Source: Mesorhabditis belari (lineage: Eukaryota; Nematoda; Chromadorea; Rhabditida; Rhabditidae). From it: a DNA stretch of 64,000 nucleotides. The translations under genes and the position numbers were made by a program. Where the stretch lies: NCBI GenBank assembly GCA_958450365.1, contig CAUEEP010000731.1, positions 124,001 through 188,000 of the forward strand. Reading direction: 5' to 3'. The notes under the pieces are model-generated. The model saw nothing but the letters and a program-made list of their open reading frames with translations, had not been told where the DNA came from and searched no databases. Shown here piece by piece: positions 1 through 17,485 of this stretch; the first letter of the stretch is position 1, and every line of letters begins with the position of its first letter.

Positions 1-4190
<4,190 letters not shown>

Positions 4191-4375
4191 CTGGAAAATG
4201 ATTGGATGAGTTGTGAAAATTGGAAAAATTTATAGCTGGTATTTAAAAGCAGAAGAAATATATAAAAAAATAAATGCAATTTCAATAAATTCGTAACCTA
4301 GAATGTGAATAAACCTCAAACTTTTTGAGTGAAAAGTTGGGTAGTGAGATTTGTTTGGAAAAGTTTTAACTCCGC

Positions 4376-4770
4376 GAATACTTTAGTAGAAGCCCCCCTA
4401 TAGGAGTGTCGCGTAGTCCAAGTTTACACTCAAAGAACTGCTCATGTCTCATTTGTTTCTGCGCGCTTGCGTATCAAATTAAAGTAGAGAGGATGGGATA
4501 TAACACATATTTTAGCATTAACCAATGCTTAGAACGCAATGATTGTAAAATCGGCTTCTTTTGCCACTTTTCAATCATTTTTTCTAAGCGCTGGTTACTG
4601 CTAAAAATATGTGTTATACCTACAAAAATCACCAATCCTCTCTACTTTAATTTGGTACCTAAGCGCGTAGGAACAATCGTACTGATGTCGAGATATGAGC
4701 GTTTGTTTAAGAGTAAACTTAGACTACGTAACGCTCCTATAGGGGGACTTCTATTAGAGTATTTACGGTA
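4376..4770. mobile_element. palindromic MITE-like element, family 3, copy 1
   Basis: A nearly full-length palindrome. The left end (AGTAGAAGCCCCCCTATAGG, then GTCGCGTAGTC) matches the reverse complement of the right end (GACTACGTAACGCTCC, then CTATAGGGGGACTTCTATTA). Inner arms also pair: GAGAGGATGGGATATAACAC near 4487 against the complementary stretch near 4605-4650. No protein is encoded. A second, diverged copy with the same end motifs lies at 17204-17485. Confidence 0.75.
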
Positions 4771-7700
4771 GCTATGGATCAAGAGAAATCCGAAATTTTT
4801 CTTATAGCTAGCAATTTTGCTTTTGTTAAAAAAGAAAAGTTTCAGTTTTGGTGAAGCTAGCGACGCAACCAAAAAATGAATCCCTGATCGAAGCTTCAAC
4901 TAAATAATAAATTTGTGTCGGGCCTTTGCACAATTCCAAAGTCTTTTCCAAGAAAGTAAAAAAAATCATTTTTAAAAAATGAGTGAGGTTTTATTAAAAA
5001 AAAAAAACAGAAAACTAGCTTGAACAGAAGAAAAGTTCTTACTCTAAAAAAAGTTCCAAAATTCAAAATTTGGCGGGATAGCCGGTAAAACAACAAATGA
5101 ATTGTCAGCTTCAGAATGCAAAAATATAGCTTTAGCCAGGCTCAATCGAAACTAATTCCAAAAAGCACATGCTTTCTTTTGTGATCTAGGCAAAAATGCG
5201 GGGAATTTCGTTTTTTCCGAAAAAGATGCAGTACATTTATTTACACAGATCTCGATTCGACCATCGAATTCTCGATTTTACAAGGCAAAAGTCAAATATC
5301 CCCGAACTTGTTGCTGATTTTTGAGGCAATTTTGCCAGGTTTTGATTCAGAAACTCATTGGCCTTGGTGAAAAAAAATTGGCATCAAGAATGAATTTTTG
5401 GTGAAACACGAGAAAAACGTTCAAAAGCTTGTTCAAAAGCGTTTCGAAGCGACTTTGGTCTTTTGGAAATTAGGATCTGTTCGATGGGAAAAACGGTTGA
5501 AAATCTTTGTGATCTTTGCTTTTCGATGGACAATAAGTTACCAAAAGCACGATTAGCAACCAGTTCAGTCACCCAAGTAGCGTTCATTCTAGTAGAAATT
5601 ATGGAGTGCTGTATATTGTAGGTTAACACTTAGTTTGCACCGGTGAAACGTGTATTTTTGCATCTTTCAAATGTCTCATTTGAAACATGCACGTTTCACA
5701 AATCATCAGAAAAATCGAAATTCTATATTTAGCATGTTGAGTTTTTAAAATACATGTAAAGTTTTATGAAAACAAGGATTACGTGGATTTATAGAAAGAT
5801 TACTTGTGATTGTGCCATCGAAAAGCTTCAATTCTAATTCTTGAAATTCTTGAACAGCCAGAATTGCATGTTCTCAAATGTTTAGGTTTCACTTTTTGTG
5901 GGACTCTCGATAAAATTAACAAGTTAGTCGGCGTTCCGGATAGTCATGTTTGCATGATGATTTTCAAAGATCGAAATTCACAAATACAAAGTAAAATTGA
6001 AAAAACTGATGAAATAGAGAGGATTTCTCTATTCGGATGGTGTACACACGAAAGGTTTGAGGGCACAAAAAGGACAAAAAGGACAAAAACGGCGTGTTCT
6101 GAGGGGGAAATTGTGGGGTTTCACAACAACATATTCACCCCTTTGGAGGATATCCCTTGTATTTGAGATGAACACATGGATTGTGGATTTGGGATATTCT
6201 TTGGCTTTCAGGAGTAAAAAGTAAACAAGTTTAACGTTAAAAGTTCGGGAAAGTGAACGAATATTGAACTCGAATGTCGTTTACATTGGTGTCCCCGACT
6301 CACATTTGATATCAATTAACTTGAAACTTGGTTTTGAAAAAACCAATAAGCAAGAAAATTTCATGGGTTCAAAAGGAAATCTGAGTCTACTGCTTTCAGG
6401 GGTTTATAGGATTCATCTCAAGCTCATTATTGAGAGTTTTGTTACAGAGAACAATAAAGCCAAATCCATGTAGATTTTAAAGAATCGCTTTGAATACAGG
6501 GTAATGTCATGGTTTGTTAAATGAACTCCCATCCAAGCAAACTTTAAACTTTGTTCAGACTGAACGACAAGTCCACATTGAAAGCGATTGGTTACATGAT
6601 AAAATCCAAAATAGTGATGAGCCCGGACTCTATTCATTTTTTCAAAACCTTCTCAAGAGCAATATTTTGAGTTTTGCTGTGGGGAAGTTATTAATGTTTT
6701 TATGTTTTTTTCGGATGTGGTTTGAGTATAAAAAGAGAGGAAAAGGTGGAAAAAAGAAATAGAAAAGAACTGGTTTCATTTTTTCGTCCATTCAATTCCC
6801 GGGGATTCGCGCAATTTTTGTGGATTCGGTGGACTGCAGCGATGTCCCCTTTAACTCACTTTCAGCAAAAAGATCGGGAAATTGTGAAATTTTTGAAAAA
6901 CGAAGATCTGATTGATGGAATCGATTGGGTTTCGAGACTTTTGGATCAATTTTGAAGGGGAAAAATTGGGTAGTCAAAAAGGTTCATGGCCCCGCTCTTG
7001 TTGAAACATTGAAAAGGTGATTGAAAGTGAAGATTGTGGATCACAACCAGACTAAACTAGACTCGAAAAAACCTCGAGATGCGCTAAATTTTGAAACTGG
7101 TCATCTGATTTAACGAATTTCTTGTAACTAATTAGGCAAGTTGCTTTTCACAGAACGCTTTACAGATTGGAACAGAGAACTCATGGTTTTTAGATTTTTT
7201 TTGAGATCAAACAATTGAGCCTTCAAAATGGTTGAAAAGGCAGCCGATAAGTGTGTCGTGATTCAAAATAAATCCTTTTCAGAAGACGAATCTCTTTCAA
7301 TTGGTGCCACGAGAAAAATGAAAGAATTGAGCGCTCTAGAAAGGATGTGTTTATAGGATATTAGAGCACAAAGTACCTGGCTGAGAGCTGCTTTGATTGG
7401 ACTCAAAACTTTAATGTTTCAAAACTGACAGCTAAAAGGAAATGGGTTGGGGAATGAATAGCTCTTTTCCCGAAACTTGGCCAGTACCGTGAACTCTTCC
7501 CTATGAAGTGGGTGCCAACTTTGTCCCGCAATTTTCTTTCTTTGCCTAAATTTGGGTCATTGACAAGTTCTCGAGAACCATTTTTTGAGATGGTCAATGG
7601 ATTATTGAGTGAGAAGAGAATTCGAGAGAAATGCGGAAGAAAAGGGTGGAGACACTCAAAAAAAAGGGGAGAGGAATCCCATATGTCATGCAGCAGGTGC

Positions 7701-9297
7701 CTAATTTTGGAAGGCTGACTGTGAGGAAAAAAGATGTATTCATGGTGAATAGATGGATAAGCAAATAGCGGAAAAACTCGTATTAAAAAGTTTAGAGCTT
7801 ATTGGGAAGTTGGTCAATTTGACTATCGAGTGTAAAAGTCGAAATTTTTGATTGAAAAACAGCATAAGGAACTGTAGATTTTAAAAGCAGAAAAGGTGAA
7901 GGTGAATTCTCAAAAGCTCAACAATTTCAAACATTGTATTTCCAAAAAAATGTGATGCCTTTTAAAGAATGAAAATGATTAGCGATATTCGTTGAAATGA
8001 TTACTGAAATCTTTTCTTTTTCACCCAAATCCTGTTGAAACTTTGAAATTTAAGCCTGCTCTAAATCAATAAGAACAAATTTTAAATTTGCATGAACGGC
8101 CTGATTTGATAAAGTTATGTTATTATTGAAATAGATAAATTTCGGATATAAATATAAAATTCGAAGGAGAAAAGAATTTGAAGATGTTGAAAGAAACCTT
8201 TTCATAAAGTTTGTCCACCACTTGGTTCAACCCAAAAAGCTGCTTTTGAGTCATTTTTTAGTCAAATTTTGGTTAGGAAATTTCGTAAGAGTACAGTAGC
8301 GATCAAAAATGGCCAAAAACAAAGCATATTCATTAGATGTGAATGTATAAAATGTGATTTCTTGAATGTAAATGAGCACTTTTTGGGGATGACAAAAGTG
8401 ACAAAGAAAATCCGCGAAAAAGGAGTGATTTGGGGAATTTCTTAAGGAATTTTCGAGAAGTAGTCCGCAAATGGAAAATTTCCTACAAAACTTAGCTTTT
8501 TTACAGTAGCAAAACGTAGATTAAAAAGGATCAGCGGAATTTCATTTGATCAGGTCGAAAAAAGGGTGATTTGTTTTGAAAAACTTGGTCATTAAGGACG
8601 GGTACTCAACTTTTACTATGTAAAATTTGAAACAAGCAAATTTTGACGTTACAGCCATGGCAAAGGGTTAAGTTTAATACAAAAGTAGATTAACATATTA
8701 AATTAGAAATCAAATGCAAATATCAAATGAATTCAAATCTAAAAATCCGCAATCACATCCAATTCCTTTCCAATCAATTCACCAATCGTTTGTGTCAAAG
8801 GGAGAGACCGGGGTTATCTCTCTCAAAAATTCGAATGAATCTCTTTTCCATTTTCTTTCTGAAATCCTTTGAAACTCGCCTTTTTCACCTTTTTTCAAAG
8901 TCTTATCACATTATCAAATTTTCACGAGAAAGGGGGTTTTTTTTGCTAAAATTGCTCCACCCCCGATTTTTAGGTGATCCGGAAAAGATGGGGGATCGGG
9001 GAGTGGACATTCATTGATTGTTTACAAGGATTGCAAGATCTTTGAATGGATCCTTTGGCAAAGCATTTGAGAATTTGCACATAAAATTTGATTTGCAAAT
9101 GTTATAGATTTGATGTAGCTAGAGATTTTGGATGAATAATTAAACGTTTACAAAGAAATCGTTTCAAACAGACAGCAAGAAAGCCAGCAAAGAGACAATT
9201 GACCTTTCTTTTTTAAGTTGTAATGAACGATTTAGTCGATGGGATAATACTGGGCCATCTTGTGTTTTATTCAAATGTAAAAGGTAAGTTCTAAAGT
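4771..9297. other. gene-poor region upstream of the TEAD gene
   Basis: I see no supportable coding exon on either strand. Open frames are short, AT-driven and lack coherent splice sites. The stretch holds many TTGAAAC/GTTTCAA motifs and a half copy of MITE family 1 at about 7280-7377. An upstream non-coding or first exon of the minus-strand TEAD gene could be hidden here. Confidence 0.5.
7280..7377. mobile_element. MITE family 1, right-half remnant
   Basis: Contains the core GAAAGAATTGAGCGC and the terminal GAGCACAAAGTAC of the family described at 52465-52625; the left arm is degraded. Confidence 0.6.
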
Positions 9298-9445
9298 GTA
9301 CTTTGCGCTCTTTCAGAACTTGTAAACACTCCGTCAATTCTTCCATTTTCTCTCGTGGCCTCAAATCGTTGCTGTGAGGAGAAAATGAAAGAATTGAGCG
9401 CGCCAGAAAGAGTGGGATTACATGATTTGAAAGCATTCTCTAAGT
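9298..9445. mobile_element. MITE family 1 copy
   Basis: Left terminus GTACTTTGCGCTC, inner arm TCAATTCTTCCATTTT and its complement AAAATGAAAGAATTGAGCGC, with the family's middle around AAATCGTTGCTGTGAGG. The right terminus is diverged. Confidence 0.75.
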
Positions 9446-12400
9446 GCGCTGAAGATACACGTTTTTTACATTTGTAAGAATTGGTTTGGTCAGCGCAAGT
9501 TGATAACATCAACAGATTACAGATTGCCGTGTTCTCTGGTAGCTACTTGCATTGAAACAGTAACTTTTCAAACCCCAGCAAAAGAGTTGGTGTACTGCCC
9601 TGTTCAACCCCGAAATCATCGTTTATCAAACAATTGTGGTGGTGCAGGCGAAATCCCCAATTTTCCTCAAAAAGCCACCTGGACCATCGCCTTTTTGTGT
9701 TTTTGCCGATCGCCCCAAATTTCACCCAAAATTTTCCTGTGACCTTGGTGGTTTTACCGGGTTACGACGACGCTTTTTGCTTTCAAGAGGATTCTTTTTG
9801 GAAAAGAAACAGTCAAAAGATGAATATTGCCTCACTTAGCGCCGAGTGAACTGTTTGGCGTAAGTAGATGACTGTTAAAATGACAGTTTTTAGGAAAATT
9901 CATTGTAATACCTAGGATAGAATGTGAAACACTGAAACAATAAACATAAAGTGTTTCAAATGATCCACTTTCAAGCTAACGATCGGATTTAATTGAATGG
10001 ATGAATGAAATTGATGGCTAAGATCAATTATTAAAAATAATGGATCTAAAGAAATGAAAAAAAGATGCATGATAAATACAATATCAGAAATAAAGCAAAA
10101 GCCCAACTTTTTTCTATCCAAGATTCAATGTTTCAAATATCAGTTGTTTTTTTGCCGAGTTAATCATCTGGGTTTGGCACCTACACTTTAGTACAATTCT
10201 TAAAATATCATTTGTCATTGAGTTTGGTACGATGCCTTAGTAGGTACAGTGCTTTTGCGTAGCTTTCAAGCTCCTCAGAACAGGCACAGGACAAAATGAG
10301 AGTTTCTAATGGAACGAGAGCAGTTGTTCTTTTACAAATTAATGAAACTTTGGTCACTAATAGTAAATGCTAAAATTATAATGCAAATAAAAAAGATTAT
10401 AAGCTAATGAAGATCGTAAATCCTTCAATTGTACCCCAAATCTGTATGAGGCCATTAAAATCCATTAGATAAAAATGAGCTACACTTATCAATATTGCCA
10501 AAATGTTTCAAAACCTGCAAAGAGTGAAGAGAAAATAAGCAAAAAGAAAAGACATAGTGTGTCAAAAGACGAGTGTTGGTGTGTGTGTCTGAACAGGGGA
10601 CTGAACAGAGAGACTGCTGTCGATCGATCTCAAGGAGATTTCAGGAAAAGAAATGGGAGAAAAGGGGAAAACAAGGAAAAGGGAGCAGGTTCGGAACGGG
10701 AAAAGACAGGGGAAATATCGGGAATGAGAAAGGGAAAGAATAGGGGAATCAAGGGATACCGGGGGAGGGGAGGAGAGAAGATAAGCACGAGGATGGGGCG
10801 AGAGGGGATCTCCACGGAGAGATAAGCATGGATTCGACCCCTGAAGGCTTGTGGGCAAGGGGGAAGGGTGGCTGGATATAGTGGATGGACTAGCCTAATA
10901 CCTAATACCTATTTGACCAAGTGTGTGGTATCCAGTACTGCCTATGGGTAAAATAGCATCCATCACCTGTGATACTACACCACACCAGCTGATAGCTGAA
11001 TTTTTATGTTTCAAATAAAACGGCTTCAACTTGTTCTTTGCCAAGTAATTCCAGGGAAATCACTGTTGCATAGAAGTTGTTAAAATGGGGTGCAAAACAA
11101 AGAACATCGTTTCGGAATGAAATGTTATTGTACTATCTATAGATGAACTGATTAGCCACTTAGTATCCATCAGCCCTTCGTCAGTCACCATACTGCCAGA
11201 GCCAGAGACAGAGTAAAATGAACCCAGCAGGCTTGTGTAAGCTTACAACAGCCTGGGGTGACCTATCTTCCTTGCCATGCCAAAATCCCCACAAGAATTC
11301 TGCAAGTTGAAAGGTAAAAATGAATCTTTTCTTTCAGGTAGTGGAATGATTGTTTCCCTACCCCTTTCCTCTACTCACTTCAGAGTGTTCATTTGATCTG
11401 TTTTCTTGAAACAAGTGATGACTCGAATGAGGAGAGATCGTCTTTTGTCCACTTGACCCCTTACCCTTTCCTTGTTAGAGCCTGAGTTTTGTCATTTGCA
11501 AGAAAAAGGAAAAGACAAGTGCTGATTTAACTTTTGATTCCATGATCTATGAAAGATTTAAAGAAATAAAGAATTTGAGCTAAAGTAATCAATTTAGAAA
11601 TTAGCTCTGAAATGTCAGTGTTTCAAAGTAATCGCTTTCATTAGAGGCAAAGAGACTTTAATAACATAAATGTGACTGAAACAGAAGAAACTAGAAGCTA
11701 AGATTTGTAAAGTTAAAAGAAATAAAAAACACAAGTGTTTCAAAGTGTTTAACTAAAAAAAAAAGTTGCTTGCTTTGACTAATCAAGTCGGGTTGTGTGC
11801 GAAAATTAATTTTTACATTTCAAAATTGTGTAGAAAAAAGGTTACTTCAAGATCATAAACTAAAAATGAAGTGTTTCAAAGCATTCGACTCAAAAAAATG
11901 GCTTGCCTAATTAAGTCAAGACTGCTTCAAAGAACAAAATTTCTATTTTCTAAAAAGTTAGCTTAAAACTTGGGACTGATCTGCCCCGTTACAGTTTTCT
12001 CTTCAAAAATGAAAAAAGCGGCCCCTTTTTCCTAACAAAAGCCATGAATGACATCAGAATGTCTCACCTTCCCCCATTTCCCTTTTTCTATTCGATTTTC
12101 TTTTCATCAACCTGTACCTGTTCCATTTATTCACTCCTTGCACCCCTTCCAAGTCTTTTCTCAGTCTCTTTTCCCCTTTCAGTAGTCCTGTTTGAGCGAG
12201 CAAATCAATGATTGGCAAAAAGAAGAGAACGACTTCCCTCTTAGGCTCTTATTGCCATTTTTTTAGGCACTGGATTGGAGTTGTGAAATTTGGATCTTTA
12301 AAGCTCTAGCTAGTTAGGGGATGACTAAAGACTGACTGGCAAAGTCCTGGTCGCCTATTTTGAAACATTTTGTTGGGCTCAACAAAGATCAGCTGATTGT

Positions 12401-13055
12401 AGGTGGGAAAGACTCGCAAAGTTAAGCAGAAAATCGGTTTCAAATCTGTTGCGTTTAAAGGCTATATGGGGCATCTGACGCTTCACAACTTTAGTTAGCG
12501 CTAAATGCAACAATTTAACCGTTGTTAAATTTTTACTAGAAACGTAGCAAGAATTGAATGAATAAAATGTTGTGCGACTAAAAATCCCAGAAGGCTTTTA
12601 GTCTTGCTAAAGTTGAAACAATATTTTTTGATTGGTGATCGAATACATTCAAAGTTAATAAGTGGACGACTGTCAGAAAAAATAGCAGCAAAAATCATTA
12701 GACAAATCAGTTTTTTCCTCAAAAGAGTGAGTTCATAAAGTGGTTTGTGCCAGCTCATCGCTGATCGAATGAGATCAGAAAAAAGGGGCAAAGGAAGGGA
12801 AAAGATGGAAAAACTAAAAAAACAAAGGGGTTTCAAAAAGGGGGAAAGGGTTAAGGATTTTAGGATCAGCCGCCTGATTTTTCTCTGTTTCTCTGACTAT
12901 TTGGTGATCTTTCTTGTGCAGAATGGATAAAGTTAAGGAAAAGAGATGAGATTGAGATTAGGAAGGGAAGGTTTGTGATGAAATAGAAAAATGAGAGAAA
13001 AATGAAGGATTTTCTTGTTCTTTTGGAGAAACACACACACTTTTCACTGCCTTGA
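9446..13055. other. gene-poor region
   Basis: No convincing coding exon. The notable parts are a GC-richer, purine-rich island at about 10540-10980, a pyrimidine tract at about 12060-12185, and frequent GTTTCAAA motifs at 11620-11950. Frames opening in the purine tracts are low complexity and were not accepted as genes. Confidence 0.5.
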
Positions 13056-13059
13056 GGGG

Positions 13060-13165
13060 GATGGGAAAGGAAGAGAAAAGGAAGAGACAAGGAAGAGACA
13101 AGGAAGATACAAGGAAGAGACAAGGAAGAGACAAGGAAGAGACAAGGAAGAGATAAGGAAAAGGA
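13060..13165. repeat. tandem repeat, 11-bp unit AAGGAAGAGAC
   Basis: About nine near-identical, head-to-tail copies of AAGGAAGAGAC with occasional substitutions (GATAC, GATAAGG). A simple purine-strand minisatellite; the overlapping open frames simply translate the repeat. Confidence 0.85.
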
Positions 13166-13787
13166 GATCCCATCGATTGATTGTCTCATCAGATCAATGG
13201 AATTTGTTTCTTGGATGGGGAAAAATATTTGCAAAATACTATAAGCTACTTGTTTGATTTGATCAAGGAGTTTTTCTCGATTAGAAAAAAAATCATGAAA
13301 ATTAATGCCGGAATACAAAATTTGATTTTTATTTGTGTATTTGAAAGATTTGTCGCAGTGATGAAAGAAAGAATATTGAATTAAAAGCCTTACAGAAGCA
13401 TTTAGCACGAAAAACTTGAAACACGAGAATTTATTGATGGAGAAGAAGAGGTAAACCTATAACTTGTCGCTAGTTTTGAAAATGATCACATCGTTTAATA
13501 TTACAATTTATCCAATAAACAATGAAACACAAAATTTGAAAATTGAAAAATACAAAACTGAAGCCCTTTTTCCCCTAATGAAACACAATTTGTCTTGCCC
13601 CAACTCATATGTTTTGACTAAACGCTCATTTTTTTTGATTTCTTTTTCATCAAAATGATTTATCATCTAAAAGATCTGAAATTTCACACCATTTCAAAGG
13701 AAAACATTTCTTCTGCAAGGAAATTTGTTTGAATATACTTTTAGAAGAGAAAAAATTTGATGGGAACGCAGAAAAGATTTCTCTTTA

Positions 13788-13922
13788 TCATGTACTTCTG
13801 GCACACTCAATTCTTCCATTTTCCCTCGTGACGCCAAATTGTTGCAGTAAGAAGAAACTGAAAGAATTGAGTGCGCCAGAAAGGGTTTGTTTACGGGCTC
13901 CGGAGAGCACAAAGCACACCAA
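13788..13922. mobile_element. MITE family 1 copy
   Basis: Shows CTGGCACACTCAATTCTTCC, the middle GTGACGCCAAATTGTTGC, and the complementary arm GAAAGAATTGAGTGCGCCAG followed by TTTACGGGCTCCGGAGAGCA. The left outer terminus is mostly missing. Confidence 0.8.
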
Positions 13923-13999
13923 AAGAGCAAGTGAGAGTGAAGATCGTGGAACTATCGTACTTTTAAGTCCATTCTCGGTCCGGCTCACTTTGAAATGGA

Positions 14000-16900
14000 C
14001 TTTTAAATGATCAAAACTATCGCTAATTTAAAATAAGTATTCCTAAGTTTTTGAATTGTTTAAAACTTGTAAAAGATCTAAAAATGATCAGCAAGAGCAA
14101 GTGGATCAACTTTCAAATTGTGAATCAAAAGATTTCGGGGAATTTTCACACGTTACCGTACCCAAAATCGGCTATCCATCAAAATAGTCCTTCTAGACAA
14201 AGGGAATCCCTAGATAAATAAAAATATTCAGCTAAAAGGGAAACAATGAGAAGAATTTGTGGGATACGATAAGTCAAATTTAGGAAAATTTTTGGGATTT
14301 GCGCGTTTTCTCGTGAAATTATGAAAATGGCGCAAAGTGATGGGGGAAATCGGGAAAACGGCTGTGCACACAAATCTTTCAAACGAAAGGGATTTTCGGG
14401 AAAAGTTTGAAGCTAAAATCGGACAAATATTCAGCACACATATCGAAATGATGAATATTTGTTATTTGCGGGGATCATCGCCGTGTGCAGCTTCTGGAAT
14501 TTGACTATTTAGGGAGATTGGAAAGAAAATGAATAGCTCATTAGGGAATGGTGAATGAAAGTTCGGGTTGGTTTTTTTAGCAAGTCTAGGTTTCAAAGAA
14601 TCTGAACGTCCAGGGTTGTTTAAAAGTCTATTCTCCGGGTCATGCCAGACCAATCAAGGTCAGCATCAGGTCCTCGGCTAGCCTCTGACTCTGATTCGCC
14701 AAAATTAGTTTTGTTTTGGCTTACAGTTCCTAGGATTCATTTAGAGAACTCTTGGAGCCTGTCAGTCTGGATGCAGACTTGATAAACGGTTTATGACGTC
14801 ATAGACCCGTACTGGTACCATTCATGGCACACAACGTTCCAAAACTTGAATTGAGCAATTGAAAAATATTGTTTCAGAGAAAACCAGGTGAATGCAATTA
14901 TGCCATATAGTTGTCAATCAATAAAGTTTGCTAAACAAAACTGAAAAGCATTATTGATATTAACAATAAGGTTTTGAATTTGAATTTTGACTTCTGAAAA
15001 GCTGAAATGAAATTTTGAAATGGGCTGAAGTCAAAATAAAAATGGGCTCAGGAATGCGGATTGGGGTCGCTAATTTTTCAGAATTCTACTATTTGTGCTT
15101 TGCTTCGATAAAGAGTCTAGTATTGAGGAAACCTTTTGAAAGAACGGAAAGTACGGGAGAATAGAAGAACTTATGTTGCATAAGCAAGAAGGATTGGCAA
15201 AACTCTGGATTTAGTTGCTTCCAAGAAAAGAAATCAATTTGATAATAATGAGAGCTGAATGAGAGATGAGAGATGAAAGCTGACGATTATATTTACCTTA
15301 AAATAGGAGGCCCAGCTAGCTAATCCAGGCTGTGTTCAGCAGTCTCAAAGAGCTTACCATTGTTAAACTATAGTCAATAACCAGTTCTATTTATTCGTTT
15401 AGGAGTGGAACAAATGGATAAATGTCAAAATCTTGTTAAATACAGCCAACGATTAGTTTTGATTGTATTGCAAAAATAATCGTGTTTCAAGTTACTTAAC
15501 CCGACAGAGAATTGCGGACCTTCAATTGGTGGGGTGTAACTTGCTTACAGAAAAAACAAAAGCTTTTAGTTCTAGAATATCAAATGTCGAACTTGACGAC
15601 CTACAACAAGAGTCAATTTACCAAATCATAAACGAAAGGTTAAAGGATTTCAGAGAATGGTTTGGTGAAAAAGGAGGGCAGGAGATGAGAGTGGCGGCGC
15701 GCATAGGGGAGCTTGGAGAGCTGCCGGCTGCATCCCAAATGGGGGCATGCCATCCCGAAAAGGAGAAAAGGGTAAAGAGGCAAAAAAAGGGAGAAAAAAG
15801 AGAGAAATCAGCTCAACTGTCAGGAGAGATATTGAGGGATGTGAGAGAATGGAGAGAATGGAGAGAATGGAGAGGTTGTCGTGAAGACAGGGAGGCAAAA
15901 GGATATGGTAAGTGGGAGATCCCTGGGGGTGGCTAGGAGACTGACTGGGGTACAGGGTACCTCCTACAAGAGGGAATCGGCAGGTGGTGGACCCCTGGTG
16001 GTGGATCCTTTAGCCTCTTTTTAGTCTTCTTTGTACACACACGCAGTCGATCCCATACCCATATATGGGTTATGGCCCGAGTCCTTCTCTTCCCACCAAT
16101 TGAAATGATCGACCCACAAAAATTGGGCTGGATTTTATGGGTTTTAGAAAGAGCAAGGGATTTCTTTGAAGTAGCAAAGGGTTAGACAATTTATAACAGT
16201 TGGTTAAAGATTAAGTTTCAATAAAGTAGCGAGGCTACAGATTGTCTTTCCCCAGAGGAAGTTTAAAGTATTGTTTACAGTTTATAGCTAGTTTACAAGA
16301 CTAAAACGAGCTGCATAAAGTATTGGTTCCGTTGTTAAATAATCATGTTTCAAGTTACTCCAATTGAGCTGTTCACCGACGGGTGAATAGCTGAATAGCT
16401 CAATTCCTGAAGCTGAAAGCCAGTAGTTTTCAAATTCTCGCTCCCCAAATAAGTCACTCGCTGATTTCAATTAAATTCTGCACATAAAATCGTCTCTTAA
16501 AATTTTGCACCCAGAAAATCTGAAAATTTGCTTCACAATCACAATCCCAAAATGTTTTTGCAAGAGAAGCCCTTAGAATCAATAAGTTTTAAAAGCAAAA
16601 AAGGTCAGATGACCTAAATGATTCACCTAAAGAAGAAAGGGAAAAATCACAACGTCACCGGGTAATAAAAATCTTTTCTGTGCTGAGAGCGGAATTCTTG
16701 GCTTATCAGCTGAGACCTCAAAAAACATCGGGGCTTTTTGTTTGGAGTGACTCCAAAAAATATTCAGGGCGTTAACGAAAATTTATTTGTGCCAAAGAAT
16801 TGGAAACTTGCAATTAGAAGTGAAAAACATTGTCGTAAAGTAATTTTTAAATGTAGTTTCAATTTTGACAAGTTCTTATTGAAGAAAATGCCCATTAATA

Positions 16901-17200
16901 GGCGCTTAAATTGAAGACAAATTGGCTCAATAGCTAACCATAAAAAAACAATAGCATTGATCCCATTTGAGAACCGCAGCTTCAAAATGTTCAGTGTCAA
17001 GTAGTCTGTTGGAATTTTAATCATGGATCAGCTTAATCAATTGATTCATAGTACCCGATTTTGGTTTTAGTCTTCGTTTGACCCAAAAACATAACTCCCA
17101 CATATATCCCGCAACATTTGAAATCCTATTTGAAAAGCTCGGTTTCAAAAAGTGCAGCCTTGAACCGACTGAAGATTCATTAATGGGCGATCTGGTTTTT
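14000..17200. other. gene-poor region with a GC-richer island
   Basis: No gene is supportable. At 15640-16100 there is a GC-richer island containing GGCGGCGCGC, a small tandem GAGAATGGA repeat at 15845-15872 and the short palindrome CCCATATATGGG at about 16061. An open frame of 157 codons at 15463-15936 has no recognisable domain, biased composition in its second half and no splice context, so I do not call it. Confidence 0.45.
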
Positions 17201-17203
17201 CTA

Positions 17204-17485
17204 CCGTAATACCTCTAATAGTGCCCCCACCCCCTACAGTCGCGTAGTCTGACTTCTTTTTAGAAAATCATTTTTTCTCAGCACCTAGATTTTTCCCAAC
17301 TACACTTTTAGTACGAAAAATACTAGATTTCAAAATCCAAATTTCAAAAAATACTAGATTTCTATCATTTGACACCCAAGCGCACACTGTAGCATAAAGC
17401 AGTGCGGAGAACGGTAAAGTTAGACTATGCGGCAATCCCTGTCATTATGGGGGGGGGCGCTACTAGTAGAGGTATTACGGTAGTT
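17204..17485. mobile_element. palindromic MITE-like element, family 3, copy 2
   Basis: Ends are CTACCGTAATACCTCTAATA at the left and the complement GAGGTATTACGGTAG at the right, each followed inward by a C-run/G-run and then GTCGCGTAGTCTGAC or its imperfect complement. The same order of motifs marks the copy at 4376-4770. No coding capacity. Confidence 0.7.

Noticed and set aside
9500..9849. Several overlapping 60-80 codon frames on both strands
   Set aside because: Mutually overlapping frames with no clear winner; one copy-like stretch, no motif and no splice support.
12866..13408. 180-codon minus-strand open frame
   Set aside because: Most of it is the complement of the AAGGAAGAGAC tandem repeat, giving repeated Leu-Phe-Leu-Val-Ser-Ser.
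15463..15936. 157-codon plus-strand open frame
   Set aside because: No recognisable motif; its second half is a GAGAATGG/purine repeat translated into Arg/Glu/Lys; no splice or start context supports it.
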